The position numbers and the translations under genes are program-made. The notes beneath the pieces were generated by a model that saw only the letters and a program-made list of their open reading frames with translations, was not told the DNA's origin and ran no database searches. Of a stretch of 64,000 nucleotides of DNA, positions 43,773-53,167 are shown piece by piece. Within the stretch, counting starts at the first letter, position 1. The number at the start of each line of letters is the position of its first letter. Source of the DNA: Acetispira formosa (nom. nud.) (GTDB lineage: Bacteria > Desulfobacterota > Desulfarculia > Adiutricales > Adiutricaceae); contig CP026657.1 of the NCBI GenBank assembly GCA_023525915.1, forward strand, positions 2,690,001 to 2,754,000, read 5' to 3'.

Positions 43773-44525
43773 ATGACCAGCCATCTTTCGGCCGGGATTG
43801 AAGACCTGATAACAAGGGCTGTCGCGGATGCGGCCGCGCCGCATTTTTTTCGAAAACCCCTGATCGGCTTTTCTTCAGCCGACGATCCCCTCTTCGACGA
43901 AATCGTCCGTCAGGTCGGTTCCCACCACTTGAAACCGCGCGACATTCTGCCGGAAGCGGCCACGGTGATTTCGTTCTTCATTCCCTTCACCAAAACCCTG
44001 GTGGCCTCCAATAAAGGCGACGGCCCTGTTTCTGATGATTGGGGCAACTCTTATGTCCAGGGCAATGAAATCATTAACGGCGTCAATCAGCGCCTGAGCG
44101 AATACCTGGAAAGCCAGGGGCTGAAATGCGGCTTCGTTCCGGCCACCCACACTTTCGACGCCAAAACCCTCAAAGCCGGGTGGTCCCACCGCAGTGCCGC
44201 CGCTGTCGCGGGGCTGGGCGGATTCGGCCTCAACCGTATGCTTATGGGGCCTGGCGGCTGCGCTGGGCGATATGGCACGGCCTTCACTTCAGCCCGGCTT
44301 CAGCCCTCCCGGCCCCTGGCTGAACTGCAGTGCCTTTACCTGAAAAATAAAAAGTGCGCTGCCTGCGTCAAGGCCTGCCCGGTGGGCGCGCTCACCGAAG
44401 ACGGCTTCGACCGCCACAAATGCTATCAGCGTCTTTTGGAAAATGACAAGCTCCTTTCGGCCGACGGCCGGCTGAGGGATGTCTGCGGCAAATGCGTGGC
44501 CGCCTGTCCTCTGGCCGTCAAATAA
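43773..44525 (+). CDS. QueG-like 4Fe-4S double-cluster protein
   Basis: A 250-residue protein with a C-terminal pair of 4Fe-4S motifs (CAACVKACPVGAL near 200 and CGKCVAACPLAVK at the end). The N-terminal region (about 20-180) resembles the epoxyqueuosine reductase family but is shorter than typical QueG (about 350). GLGGFGLNRMLMGPGGC resembles the family's cluster-binding segment. Shortened members of this group are common in anaerobes and their role is unknown. It sits 45 nt after iorB and 11 nt before buk, so a redox or electron-transfer role linked to IorAB is plausible (inference). Confidence 0.75.
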   Translation: MTSHLSAGIEDLITRAVADAAAPHFFRKPLIGFSSADDPLFDEIVRQVGSHHLKPRDILPEAATVISFFIPFTKTLVASNKGDGPVSDDWGNSYVQGNEIINGVNQRLSEYLESQGLKCGFVPATHTFDAKTLKAGWSHRSAAAVAGLGGFGLNRMLMGPGGCAGRYGTAFTSARLQPSRPLAELQCLYLKNKKCAACVKACPVGALTEDGFDRHKCYQRLLENDKLLSADGRLRDVCGKCVAACPLAVK

Positions 44526-44536
44526 AGGAGTTTTGG

Positions 44537-45616
44537 GTGTATAAAATACTGGCCATCAATCCCGGTTCCACCTCAACCAAAATAGCCCTTTATGAGGATG
44601 AAAACCGGATTTTCATCCAGAATCTGGAACACGATCCCGCCTCGCTGAGTGAATTCGAGACCGTCTACGACCAATTTGAAATGCGGTTGGCCGTGGTGCG
44701 TGAGGCTCTGGTGGCTTCCGGCATTTCCCGTGAGCAGCGTCAACTGGCGGCAGTGGTCGGGCGCGGCGGCCTTCTGCCGCCGGTGGAATCAGGGGCCTAT
44801 GAGGTCAATCAGGCCATGATCGACCAGCTCCGCTACAGGCCGGGCCTGGAGCACGCCTCCAATCTGGGCGCGCCGCTGGCCAAGGCCCTGGCCGATTTGG
44901 GGCGCGTTAAGGCCTATGTGTATGATCCGGTCACGGTGGATGAGATGATTCCCGTGGTGCGGATAACGGGTTTGCCGGAGATGCTCCGTAAAAGCCAGGG
45001 CCACAATCTCAACATGCGGGCCTCGGCCATTCGCTATGCGCGGGAAACCAACCGCGATTATCACAGCTTGACGTTGATTGCCGTCCATCTGGGCGGCGGC
45101 ATAACTATGAGCCTCCATCACAACGGCCGCATGATCGACATGATATCCGACGATGAAGGCCCCTTTTCGCCGGAGCGGGCCGGAGGCCTGCCGGGTTTTC
45201 AATTAGTGGACATGATGGCCGCCAGTGGCGGAGACAAAAAAGCGGCCATGCACAAGTGGCGGCACAGCGGCCTTCTGGCCCACTGCGGCACCACTGACGC
45301 GCGGGAAATAGAAGACCGCATTGAAGACGGCGACGTCCAGGCCGCTTTGGTTTATGAGGCTATGGCCCTGAATGTGGCCAAGAACGTGGCCAAGCTGTCG
45401 GTGGTGGTGTCCGGTGATGTGGACGCCATAATCCTGACCGGCGGGCTGGCCTATTCAGAGCTTTTGACCAAATGGATAACCGAACGGGTCAAGTTCATCG
45501 CCCCGGTGATTTTGATGCCGGGCGAAAATGAGATGGAATCGCTGGCCTTGGGTGCGTTGCGGGTTCTGCGTGGTGAAGAGGTTGCTAAAACTTTTACCAG
45601 TCCTGATTTTTCCTAG
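44537..45616 (+). CDS. buk: Butyrate kinase
   Basis: A 359-residue ASKHA-fold kinase converting butyryl- (or branched-chain acyl-) phosphate and ADP into the free acid and ATP. It begins VYKILAINPGSTSTKIALYE and contains VGRGGLLPPVESGAYEVN, AVHLGGGITMSLH, GPFSPERAGGLP and ILTGGLAYS, all as in Buk. The start is a GTG at 44537 with AAGGAG 6 nt upstream; the ATG at 44492 would overlap the previous gene. No phosphate acyltransferase (ptb) is nearby, so the acyl-phosphate source must lie elsewhere. Confidence 0.92.
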   Translation: MYKILAINPGSTSTKIALYEDENRIFIQNLEHDPASLSEFETVYDQFEMRLAVVREALVASGISREQRQLAAVVGRGGLLPPVESGAYEVNQAMIDQLRYRPGLEHASNLGAPLAKALADLGRVKAYVYDPVTVDEMIPVVRITGLPEMLRKSQGHNLNMRASAIRYARETNRDYHSLTLIAVHLGGGITMSLHHNGRMIDMISDDEGPFSPERAGGLPGFQLVDMMAASGGDKKAAMHKWRHSGLLAHCGTTDAREIEDRIEDGDVQAALVYEAMALNVAKNVAKLSVVVSGDVDAIILTGGLAYSELLTKWITERVKFIAPVILMPGENEMESLALGALRVLRGEEVAKTFTSPDFS

Positions 45617-45632
45617 AAAATTTAAAAGGAGA

Positions 45633-46440
45633 GCGGCCCTTGGCCGCGCGATAAAAGGACTTGGCCTGAAAGGCCAACCAAAGGGTTCCACCCTCTGGAC
45701 TCCGGCTGGGGGAGGGCCCACGCGGGCCCTACCCCAGACCCCACCCGCGCCAGGGGGGCGGAGCCCCCTGGACCCCCTAGAGGTCCGGGTTAGCTTGAAC
45801 TTCCTTTTTCCCGCATCGCCGCAACTCGCTTCGGGTACGAAGCTCAGACAAGCGGCGACCCTTCTTACAGGGTCAGCTTTAACTGCTATAACCAGCTTCA
45901 CATTTTGTTGCCGCATTTCGCTATAGGCAGCTTCATCGTATGATTGTTGCTTCACGTATGTTCGGCTGAATATTTTTTCCCCTCAAAATTTTTTTCCAGC
46001 GCTGTGCCCGGTGAGACTTTACCATTATTTTTCTAATGAGCAATTCCATGAAAAAAAGCAATAGGCGGCAGAGAGACACACAACCAGCACTGGAAAGGGC
46101 CTTTAAGGGGAAGCTGATTTAAGCCGAACATACGTGAACTGCCACTGAGCCAGTGAGGCCGCCTATCGCAAACTGTAACGGTCCAACGTAAAACCACCTA
46201 TAGCACTTGAAGCGGACCCTGTCTGAAGCGTCGCCGCTTGTCTGAGCTTCGTACCCGAAGCGAGTTGCGGCGATGCGGGAAAAAGAAAGTTGAATCTGAC
46301 CCTGACCTCTTGGGGGTCCAGGGGGCTCCGCCCCCCTGGCGCGGGTGGGGTCTGGGGTAGGGCCCGCGTGGGCCCTCCCCCAGCCGGAGTCCAGAGGGTG
46401 GAACCCTTTGGTTGGCCTTTCAGGCCAAGTCCTTTAAATC
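45633..46440. repeat. Large palindromic element, family P, copy C (complete)
   Basis: A nested palindrome of about 810 bp filling most of the 973-bp gap between buk and the TPR gene. The terminal hairpin GCGGCCCTTGGCCGC is at 45633-45647. Complementary GC-rich arms lie at about 45655-45790 and 46301-46437. Loop hairpins are at 45817-45857 and 46232-46272. The core at 45953-46136 (184 bp) is bounded by CACGTATGTTCGGCT and complement, and is inverted relative to copies A and B. It is non-coding. Confidence 0.9.
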
Positions 46441-46589
46441 GCTTGGCCTCAACCCTTTAACGCTTAGATTTGCCAGTTGCTATAAGATGCTTTTACAGGT
46501 AAAATAGGGGGTATTTTTTTGTCCTGGCCGGGCCGTCTATCGGGGCCGCGATCCAACCTTAATCATATTTGCGTGCGGCGTCTTAATTT

Positions 46590-48809
46590 ATGTCCAAAAT
46601 AAATCTCATACCTGATCAAAATAAATCAAACATGAAAATCGTCATTGCCGTTGTCGTGGCTTTGGCGGTCATATCCATTGCCGCTTATGTGGGGTTTCAG
46701 CGCTATGAATCCTCCAAGGAAAAGGCTCTGCGGCAGCAGGATGAAGTGGCCTTTCAGGAGCTGGCCTCAAAGCTGTCTCAGGTTATCCGGGCCGAAAGCC
46801 CGGAACCGGCCCGGCTGCGCGACGTCGAGCGCCTTCTCACCCGCGCCATGCAGTCCAGGGGCGCGGGCACCGATCAACTGGCTTTCGGGGCGGCCGCCTT
46901 TATCAAGGATGAACTGAAAGAGGCCGACGCCAATTTCAATGCGGCGGCCGTCATAATGCCTGGGTCGCCTGATCTGGTCTCCTTTCAGGCCGCCACTAAT
47001 TTGAAGCTGGGCAACACCGCCAAGGCGGAAGAGCTTTATATAAAAGCCCTGGCCATGAAAAGCGGGGCCGGTTACAAACCCAGCTCCATTAGTTCCGACC
47101 AGCTGGGCCTGGCCCTCTGCCTTTTTCTGCTGCACCGGGCCGATGAAGCCCTGCCGCTGGCCCAGGAAGCCTGGAGCATTCGCCACCGCGACCTTGGCCC
47201 GGTGGCTTCCGATACCATTTCAGCCGCTAATCGGCTGGCCACCATTTATGTGGCCCTGACCAGAACGGAAGAGGCGGAGGCCCTTTTAAAGCAATCCTAC
47301 CTGGACGGCCTCAATAAAGAGGATGACAACAGCGCCGTGCTGGAGGAAGCCCGTCTGTTCCTCCTGACCATCGCCAGATCCGGCGGACGGCTGGCGGAAA
47401 TGGATGAATTTTTCTCCACGGCCGTGCCCACTAAATTTGTGACTGAAGAACCGACACCCGAGCCTGAACCGGAACCTGCACCGGAAGAAGTTCAGCCGGA
47501 ACCGGAGCCGGAACCGGAGCCCGAACCGGAGCCGATTACGGCCGCGACACTGGCCGTCTGGGAAGACTTGGCCCGCAAGATGATGGGCTATGACGACGCG
47601 CTGGCCGCCGATCTCTGGGTACAGGTCATTGTCGGCCGTCAGGGTTTTGCCGGGCTGGATCTCTATCACCCGGATCTGCGGCCGGTTCATCTGGAGCTGG
47701 TCCGGGCCTACATGGCTTCCGGCCGTTTTAATGAGGCGGAAGAGGAGCTGCGGCCGCTTCTGATGAGCGTTATTGACCGCAAGTCGGAAGAATTTCTGGA
47801 ACTGACGGCCATGATGGCCCGCATTCAGGAAGGGGCCGGACGCTTTAAGGACGCTGAGGCCGAGTGGCAGGCGGCGGCCGAAGTGCTGGACGCCCGGCTG
47901 GCGGAAGAAATGAAGTCCAAGAGCGGAGCCGCGCCGGCTACAGTCAGTCGGATGCTGAGCCTGCACCTTCAGATTGCTGAAAACTATCTGAAGCAGGGCA
48001 AGGCGGCGGCCGAAGCGGAGCTGGAAGTGCTGGCCGCCTTAGGTCAGCTCAACTCGCGGCTTATCAACACTTATCCCGATACGGCCGGTATATATCTGAG
48101 GCTGGCCCGGATGCTGAAAAACACTGACGGCCGCTCGCGTGACAGCGCCGAGTATTACCGCAAGGCCAAAAGGGCCGCTGAAACCGTGCTCAAAAGGTCG
48201 CCCGAGCCGGAGACTCTGGCCGAAATGGAAGCTGTGATAGCCGATGTGGCGGAGGAAACCAAGCCGGTTAAAAAGGGTTCCAAGCAGCCGCCCGAAGAGG
48301 CTCCGGTCGAGACGACTGACGGTCCTGAAATAAAACTGCCGGAGCCTGACATGCTGCGGCTGGAGCTTTCCGCGCTACAGGTTCTGGACCGCCTGCCTGA
48401 ATTTCAACTTCGCATGGAGCCGGTGCTGGAAGAGGCCGCCCGCCGCTATGGCGAAGACAGCGCCGCCTATATGCGGTATTACAGCCTGAAACTGAAGGGG
48501 CTGGAAGAGGAAGGGCAGATTGACGAATTGACCAGTGAGCTTCTGGCCCAGGCTGAAAAGCCCCTGGGACGCAACGCGCCGGAACAGGCCTTGAATCGCG
48601 GCAGCGCCCTGACCTACGCGGCCAGGGTGAATGAGAAAGCCGGACGGAAGGATAAGGCGGTTGAGTTGTACCGTGAAGCTTTGAGCACCCTTGGCGAGCA
48701 GCCGGGGGAGGCCGTCAAGGCCCGCCGCCGCATGATAGAGGATTCCTTGAGCCGCCTGACCGGCAAAGTTTCTGGAGCACTCGAAGTCACTGAAGAAACG
48801 AAAAAGTAG
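46590..48809 (+). CDS. Membrane-anchored TPR-like protein
   Basis: A 739-residue protein with one N-terminal membrane helix (about 16-37). Helical repeats of tetratricopeptide character follow (for example NTAKAEELYIKALAM and LAQEAWSIRHRDLG), broken near 285-315 by a Pro-Glu repeat linker (EPEPEP type). More helical repeats run to the C-terminus, with a second Pro/Glu/Lys-rich linker near 555-575. Most of the chain is probably periplasmic. No RBS is clear; an internal Met at residue 15 is a possible start. Likely a scaffold for envelope protein complexes, partner unknown. Confidence 0.7.
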   Translation: MSKINLIPDQNKSNMKIVIAVVVALAVISIAAYVGFQRYESSKEKALRQQDEVAFQELASKLSQVIRAESPEPARLRDVERLLTRAMQSRGAGTDQLAFGAAAFIKDELKEADANFNAAAVIMPGSPDLVSFQAATNLKLGNTAKAEELYIKALAMKSGAGYKPSSISSDQLGLALCLFLLHRADEALPLAQEAWSIRHRDLGPVASDTISAANRLATIYVALTRTEEAEALLKQSYLDGLNKEDDNSAVLEEARLFLLTIARSGGRLAEMDEFFSTAVPTKFVTEEPTPEPEPEPAPEEVQPEPEPEPEPEPEPITAATLAVWEDLARKMMGYDDALAADLWVQVIVGRQGFAGLDLYHPDLRPVHLELVRAYMASGRFNEAEEELRPLLMSVIDRKSEEFLELTAMMARIQEGAGRFKDAEAEWQAAAEVLDARLAEEMKSKSGAAPATVSRMLSLHLQIAENYLKQGKAAAEAELEVLAALGQLNSRLINTYPDTAGIYLRLARMLKNTDGRSRDSAEYYRKAKRAAETVLKRSPEPETLAEMEAVIADVAEETKPVKKGSKQPPEEAPVETTDGPEIKLPEPDMLRLELSALQVLDRLPEFQLRMEPVLEEAARRYGEDSAAYMRYYSLKLKGLEEEGQIDELTSELLAQAEKPLGRNAPEQALNRGSALTYAARVNEKAGRKDKAVELYREALSTLGEQPGEAVKARRRMIEDSLSRLTGKVSGALEVTEETKK

Positions 48810-48829
48810 CACATAGTCAATGTCCTATT

Positions 48830-49045
48830 GAGCCGCCTGAAGCCGGGGATTGTTTTTGTCCAGGCTCCGGTTCCGGGGGTCTTAGTCACCGGAGTCTGGA
48901 CAAAAACAATCCCCGGCTTCAGGCTCCCACTTGGCGATGGCGGCAGTTGTAGCTGACCAGGCAGCCGCCGGGAGGAATATTTTTGCCCGGTTCCGTGACT
49001 AAGACTTCCGGAACGGAACCGGGCAAAAATATTCCTCCCGGCGGC
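48830..49045. repeat. Twin long hairpins with mutually complementary loops (locus 2)
   Basis: Hairpin 1 spans 48830-48926. Hairpin 2 has a perfect 32-bp stem (48964-48995 with 49014-49045) and loop 48996-49013. The two loops are reverse complements at 16 of 18 positions. Stems keep the TTTTTG(T/C)CC core of locus 1 but differ elsewhere with complementary changes. It lies between convergent genes (TPR gene and rsmE), so a bidirectional terminator role is possible. Confidence 0.9.
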
Positions 49046-49091
49046 GGTCGCCAGTTTTTCCGCAATTATATTGACAATGTAGCGGGGGTAT

Positions 49092-49805
49092 TTATAACAG
49101 CCGGGCCAGGGCGGCCAGGGCGGCTGTCTCGGCCCTGAGGGTTAGGGGACCCAGCGATCTGGGTTTGAAACCGGCCGCTTTCAGAATTGCTTCCTCAGCC
49201 AGACTGAAGCCGCCTTCAGGCCCGATGACCAGAAGCGGAGAGCCAGGTTCCGGGGAAAGAATCTCATCCGCCCCGGCTGTGGGGCTCAAGAAAAAAGATG
49301 GGCCGGGCAGGGTGGCGGCCTGGGGTAGGGTAATGGGCGGCATGATCACCAGGGGGTCGGGCCGCCCGCATTGTTTCCTGGCCTCTTCCGCCAGCCGCAG
49401 CCAGCGTTCGCGTTTGGCCTCGCCGGGCCTGCCGTCTCCGGCCTTTACCCGCTCCGTTATCAGCGGGATGAGCGTGGCCGCCCCCAGCTCCACACTCTTT
49501 TCCACCACCCAGTCAAATCGCTGGCTCTGAATCAGAGCCATGGCCAGCCGTGCCCCGCTTGCGGGCTGGAACGACGTCCAGGAGCCGGTCAGTCTCAGGC
49601 CCAGCCTGGGGCGGCCGCCCCGGCCGGTCTCAGCCGTGGTCACCACCGCTGGAGCCAGCCCGGCGACGCTCACCGCCTCCACCGCCGCCCCCGGCTCCAG
49701 CCTCAGCACCAATACGCCATGGCGGGCCTGGTCAGGGGCCAGAAAGACCTCGTCCGGGCTGTCCAGCGGCGCTTTGGCCGGCCATAGAAAACGCAGCGTT
49801 CTCAT
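49092..49805 (-). CDS. rsmE: 16S rRNA (uracil-1498-N3)-methyltransferase RsmE
   Basis: A 237-residue SPOUT methyltransferase modifying U1498 of 16S rRNA. The N-terminal PUA-like domain begins RTLRFLW and the knotted C-terminal domain has LVIGPEGGFSLAEEAIL and the closing LGPLTLRAETAALAAL, both diagnostic. The start at 49805 matches the family N-terminus but has no Shine-Dalgarno sequence. An ORF to 50000 in the same frame only adds residues from the prmA end. It lies 97 nt downstream of prmA, a frequent pairing, and may be translated by coupling. Confidence 0.9.
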   Translation of the reverse strand: MRTLRFLWPAKAPLDSPDEVFLAPDQARHGVLVLRLEPGAAVEAVSVAGLAPAVVTTAETGRGGRPRLGLRLTGSWTSFQPASGARLAMALIQSQRFDWVVEKSVELGAATLIPLITERVKAGDGRPGEAKRERWLRLAEEARKQCGRPDPLVIMPPITLPQAATLPGPSFFLSPTAGADEILSPEPGSPLLVIGPEGGFSLAEEAILKAAGFKPRSLGPLTLRAETAALAALARLL

Positions 49806-49902
49806 GTGCGTGGTGCGCGTGGCCCGCGCGGGACTGGTCCAGGGCGGCTTTTTCGACCAGACAGGAGTTGCGGCCGGGAAGTTGTCTGAATTGCGCCATG
49901 GA

Positions 49903-50808
49903 TCATTCTTCAGCCTCCGCAGTTTGCACGCGGGCCAGCACCAGAGCCGACCACTCGTCGCGGTCCAGGCGGCTTTGGAGTTGCCAGCCGTGTTTTCCAT
50001 ATTCGGCCGCCGCTTCCTCCGCCTGGGTTTGCAACAGCCCTGATAAAATGAGCCGTCCGTTATCCCCGGCCCGCGCTGAAATCAGTGGGGCCAGCCCCAC
50101 CAGCGGGTTCAGGGTGATGTTGGCCACAATCAGGTCAAAACTTTCGCCCAGTTCAGATAGATCTTTGCCGCTGAATTCCAATCCGGGCAAGTTGTTCAGG
50201 GCGGCGTTTTCTTCAGCCACCGCGATGGTGTCCAGGTCATTGTCAACCCCGACCACCCGCGCTCCCGGATTTATGGCGGCGGCGGCCATGGACAGTATGC
50301 CGCTGCCCGCCCCCACATCCAGTATCGAGGCGGCGGCCCCGGCCATCTCGGACAGAAGCGTCAGGCACAGGAAAGTGGTGGCGTGGTGGCCGCTGCCAAA
50401 GGCCAGGCCGGGGTCCACTTTCAGAACGACTTCCGCCTCCGGCTGATCGTCTTCCGGCCACCAGGTGGGGGCAATGGCCAAACCGGGGCTGACGCTAATC
50501 GGCTTCAAGCCCTCTTTCCATTTCTCCGCCCAATCGTGATTTACTTCCACTTCAAGGGAATGTTCGAACTCGGAAACCGGGAGGCCGAAAGAATCGGCCA
50601 CGGCCGCGATCATTTCCGGCAGCCTTTTTTCCAGGCCGGGCCGGGCGGATACGTCAAAACCAGCCCTGGTCACCATACGGCCGAGCCGGTCGGGCAGATC
50701 TTCCCAGACTCCGCTGGCTTCTTCCTCAAAAAGAAGGGCGGACAGAGCCTCAGCCGCGTCCGGGGGATGGTGAATGCTCACTTTGAGCCAGTTTGAAGGT
50801 CGTTCCAT
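49903..50808 (-). CDS. prmA: Ribosomal protein L11 methyltransferase PrmA
   Basis: A 301-residue SAM-dependent methyltransferase that trimethylates L11. The N-terminal recognition domain opens WLKVSIHHPPDAAEALSALL. SAM-binding motif I is ILDVGAGSGILSMAAA, preceded by the family signature DPGLAFGSGHHATT, and followed by VANITLNPL. The start at 50808 is chosen because a longer ORF to 50895 takes its extra 29 codons from a MITE-like repeat. The gene's leader therefore comes from that repeat. Confidence 0.93.
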   Translation of the reverse strand: MERPSNWLKVSIHHPPDAAEALSALLFEEEASGVWEDLPDRLGRMVTRAGFDVSARPGLEKRLPEMIAAVADSFGLPVSEFEHSLEVEVNHDWAEKWKEGLKPISVSPGLAIAPTWWPEDDQPEAEVVLKVDPGLAFGSGHHATTFLCLTLLSEMAGAAASILDVGAGSGILSMAAAAINPGARVVGVDNDLDTIAVAEENAALNNLPGLEFSGKDLSELGESFDLIVANITLNPLVGLAPLISARAGDNGRLILSGLLQTQAEEAAAEYGKHGWQLQSRLDRDEWSALVLARVQTAEAEE

Positions 50809-50817
50809 ATAATTATG

Positions 50818-50954
50818 CCTTTTCCCGTTAACTTGTGGCGTGCAGCTGCACAAAAAGCGTGGTTTTTGTTTCGCGAGATGCTGTTTTACCGTCAAAACCA
50901 GTCGCTGGCGCTCCGTCTCCCCTCTCGGGTCGACCTGCTATTTATGAATCGCAA
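50818..50954 (+). mobile_element. MITE-like copy in the prmA leader
   Basis: It contains CTGCACAAAAAGCGTGG, AAACCAGTCGCTGGCGCTCC and GTCGACCTGCTATTTATGAA. The right end is shortened (GAATCGCAATCC). It occupies nearly all of the 157 bp between prmA and the membrane protein gene. Confidence 0.75.
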
Positions 50955-50965
50955 TCCGCTCTTCT

Positions 50966-53167
50966 TCAATAACCGTTCAGATGCTGCGGCGATAGGATAA
51001 AGGCGGCCGGGATGTCCTTAACCGGATTGAGGCTTTCTTTTTCGCTCAATGTCCGCCACTTGTCCAAATTGGCTTCGGTCAGCCAGGCTTCCGGGTCTGG
51101 CTCCCAGCCGGGGGTGGCCAGAAGCATGGCCAGGCGGCCTCCGGGGTTCCAGAAACTTACCTGGCTGAATACTGCGGACATCTCTTTCATCTCGCTTTTT
51201 ATCTCCGCCGGTTCCAGAACGTCCAGGTCAATCAACTGGATCATCAGGCCACGCTTCATGAGGTGTTTATCAGCCAGGAGATAGAAATCACGGCCGCGAA
51301 GGTGCCTTGTGCCCAGGGTATCGTCCAGCGGTCCGCTGATGATGAGGGCGTATTCCTCCCGGCTGACCGAAAGGTAGTGGCGCGGGTCATCGACAATAAG
51401 ATTTTTTCCGGCCTGACGGGCCTTGCCGTCGTAGCCCCGATAGGCCGCCGCCGGACCGGCCGCTGTGACCAGGCGCCCGAATCGGGCCAGATCCAGACCG
51501 TCCAGGCCCAGTGAGTCAAAAGCCAACACCGGGGCCAGGGAACTTTTATCCCGGTTGCCGGGATGGTGGATTTCCATAAAAGCGTCCGCAATCATGGCGG
51601 CCACGGTCAGGTCATGCCGTGACATGGACAGCGGTCGGCCGTTCAGGCACGTTTTTTCATCTCCGGAGGTTTCGAAGACAGACAAATCGATCTCCGGTCC
51701 CTGGCTATAGAAACGGAGAGGGCCTTCGGCCACACCTTTGGCGGCTCTCTGGCTGAGGTAATCCGGCTGGAGCGTGGCGGGCTGAATGAGCAGCATCAGC
51801 GCGCCTGAAGCCAGCCCCCAGAACAGGAAGGCCGGGAGCCGCCCTATCAGCGGCGTCAGGCCCAGGAAGGCGGCCAGGAGGCCGAGTATGGTATAGAGGA
51901 CGGCCGCCTGATGAAACAGCATCAGGCCGGAGCCGGTCAGGATGAGCCCGGCCGCCCCGCCCAGCCCGCACCAGAATGAGGCCAGCCCCAGGCTGGAGGC
52001 CAGCCAGTGCCGCCTGGATTGAAAGACCTGCCCGGCCAGAGGCCACAGCGCCCCCAAAATGGCACAGGGCCAGATAAACAACCAAAACTCGGGCAGACCT
52101 GTGAGGGCGTGAGGGCTGACGGTAAATGAGGTATAACCCAGAAGCCGGGGCACGGCCAGGAGGCCGAGGGCCGACAGAAAACCGATCATGGCCAGAACGC
52201 TGGAAGGGCTGCCCAGGCGCGATAACTGCGGGGAGATGATCAGCCCGCCCAGGGCCATGGCCGCCGGAAGGTATACCCACCATAGTTTGAGCGAGTCATA
52301 GCCGGTCATAACGCCTATGAGGCCGAAGTGGGTGGTCCAGAGGCTAAGGTAGCCGGTAATGGTCAGGGAGGTCAGGAAAGTGACCAGCCAGGCTGGACGG
52401 GCGGCGGTTTTGGTCAGGTCGTGATCCAGGACATTGATGGCGTCGCCGCTCCAGAGCCCCAGAGCGCGGGAGGGCCACAGCCGCATTCTGGACGGGCCTC
52501 CGTAGCCGTCGCTTTCCGGCTTTCCGCCGGTCAGGAGAATAATCAGGGCGATGATGAAGTTCGCCGCCAGGGCGCACCAAAGGAGTTGATTGCGCTCAAC
52601 AGGCAGAAAGGCGGCCGCGGCGGCCCCGGCCGATAGGCCCGCCAGCCACAGGCTGCCTATCAGCGGCAGGTTCCATTCCAGCTGCCGCCTTTTTTTCATG
52701 CCCATTTCCGCCAGAAGCGGCAGGGTGCCGCCGCAGAAAAAAACGGCCGGTGCCAGAAGGGGCAACATGGCGGCCGCCTGGCCAAGGAACATGGCCGGGC
52801 CGGGTTCTGGCCGGTTCCAGGGATAGAGGATGGAGCCCAGCCAGGTGCTGAAGGGCAACAGCCAGGGCCAGGCCAGCCAGAAAAGGGCGGCCAGGGTCTG
52901 GGTCAGGGCCAGCATGCGCGGGGCCAGTGAGCTTTCGCCGTCAATGGCTTTGCCCCACCACCAGGCTCCGCAGCCCCAGGCGGCCAGCGTCACGGCTAAA
53001 AAGGAACCCAGGGCGCCTGGTCCGTAGCCACGGTCAGGGGTGACCATCAGATAGATAGACAGCACTATCAGACCGTGGGTGAGGCCCAGGGCAAGAGCCG
53101 GGAGCAACACCTTCAGGCCCGCAATGTAATGGCGGGTAATGGTCATAGAGGGGGGGGCGGTTGACAA
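50966..53167 (-). CDS. Polytopic membrane protein with C-terminal spermidine-synthase-like domain
   Basis: A 733-residue protein. About twelve to fourteen hydrophobic helices run from residue 17 to about 480. A soluble Rossmann-like domain near 490-733 reads DDPRHYLSVSREEYALIISGPLD, the pattern of the spermidine synthase superfamily around its catalytic Asp. This membrane-fused layout is widespread in bacteria and the polyamine activity is usually unproven. The LDSLGLDG region is only loosely like a SAM-type glycine loop, so activity is uncertain. It precedes prmA with the MITE-like element between. Confidence 0.75.
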   Translation of the reverse strand: MSTAPPSMTITRHYIAGLKVLLPALALGLTHGLIVLSIYLMVTPDRGYGPGALGSFLAVTLAAWGCGAWWWGKAIDGESSLAPRMLALTQTLAALFWLAWPWLLPFSTWLGSILYPWNRPEPGPAMFLGQAAAMLPLLAPAVFFCGGTLPLLAEMGMKKRRQLEWNLPLIGSLWLAGLSAGAAAAAFLPVERNQLLWCALAANFIIALIILLTGGKPESDGYGGPSRMRLWPSRALGLWSGDAINVLDHDLTKTAARPAWLVTFLTSLTITGYLSLWTTHFGLIGVMTGYDSLKLWWVYLPAAMALGGLIISPQLSRLGSPSSVLAMIGFLSALGLLAVPRLLGYTSFTVSPHALTGLPEFWLFIWPCAILGALWPLAGQVFQSRRHWLASSLGLASFWCGLGGAAGLILTGSGLMLFHQAAVLYTILGLLAAFLGLTPLIGRLPAFLFWGLASGALMLLIQPATLQPDYLSQRAAKGVAEGPLRFYSQGPEIDLSVFETSGDEKTCLNGRPLSMSRHDLTVAAMIADAFMEIHHPGNRDKSSLAPVLAFDSLGLDGLDLARFGRLVTAAGPAAAYRGYDGKARQAGKNLIVDDPRHYLSVSREEYALIISGPLDDTLGTRHLRGRDFYLLADKHLMKRGLMIQLIDLDVLEPAEIKSEMKEMSAVFSQVSFWNPGGRLAMLLATPGWEPDPEAWLTEANLDKWRTLSEKESLNPVKDIPAAFILSPQHLNGY

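Noticed and set aside
36610-46440. CRISPR array
   Set aside because: The repeats are few, long, palindromic and kilobases apart, with no regular spacers and no cas genes.
49806-50000. 65-codon N-terminal extension of rsmE
   Set aside because: It reads the end of prmA and spacer DNA in another frame. RsmE begins with RTLRFLW.
50809-50895. 29-codon N-terminal extension of prmA
   Set aside because: It is encoded by the MITE-like repeat. The family N-terminus and motif spacing fit the start at 50808.
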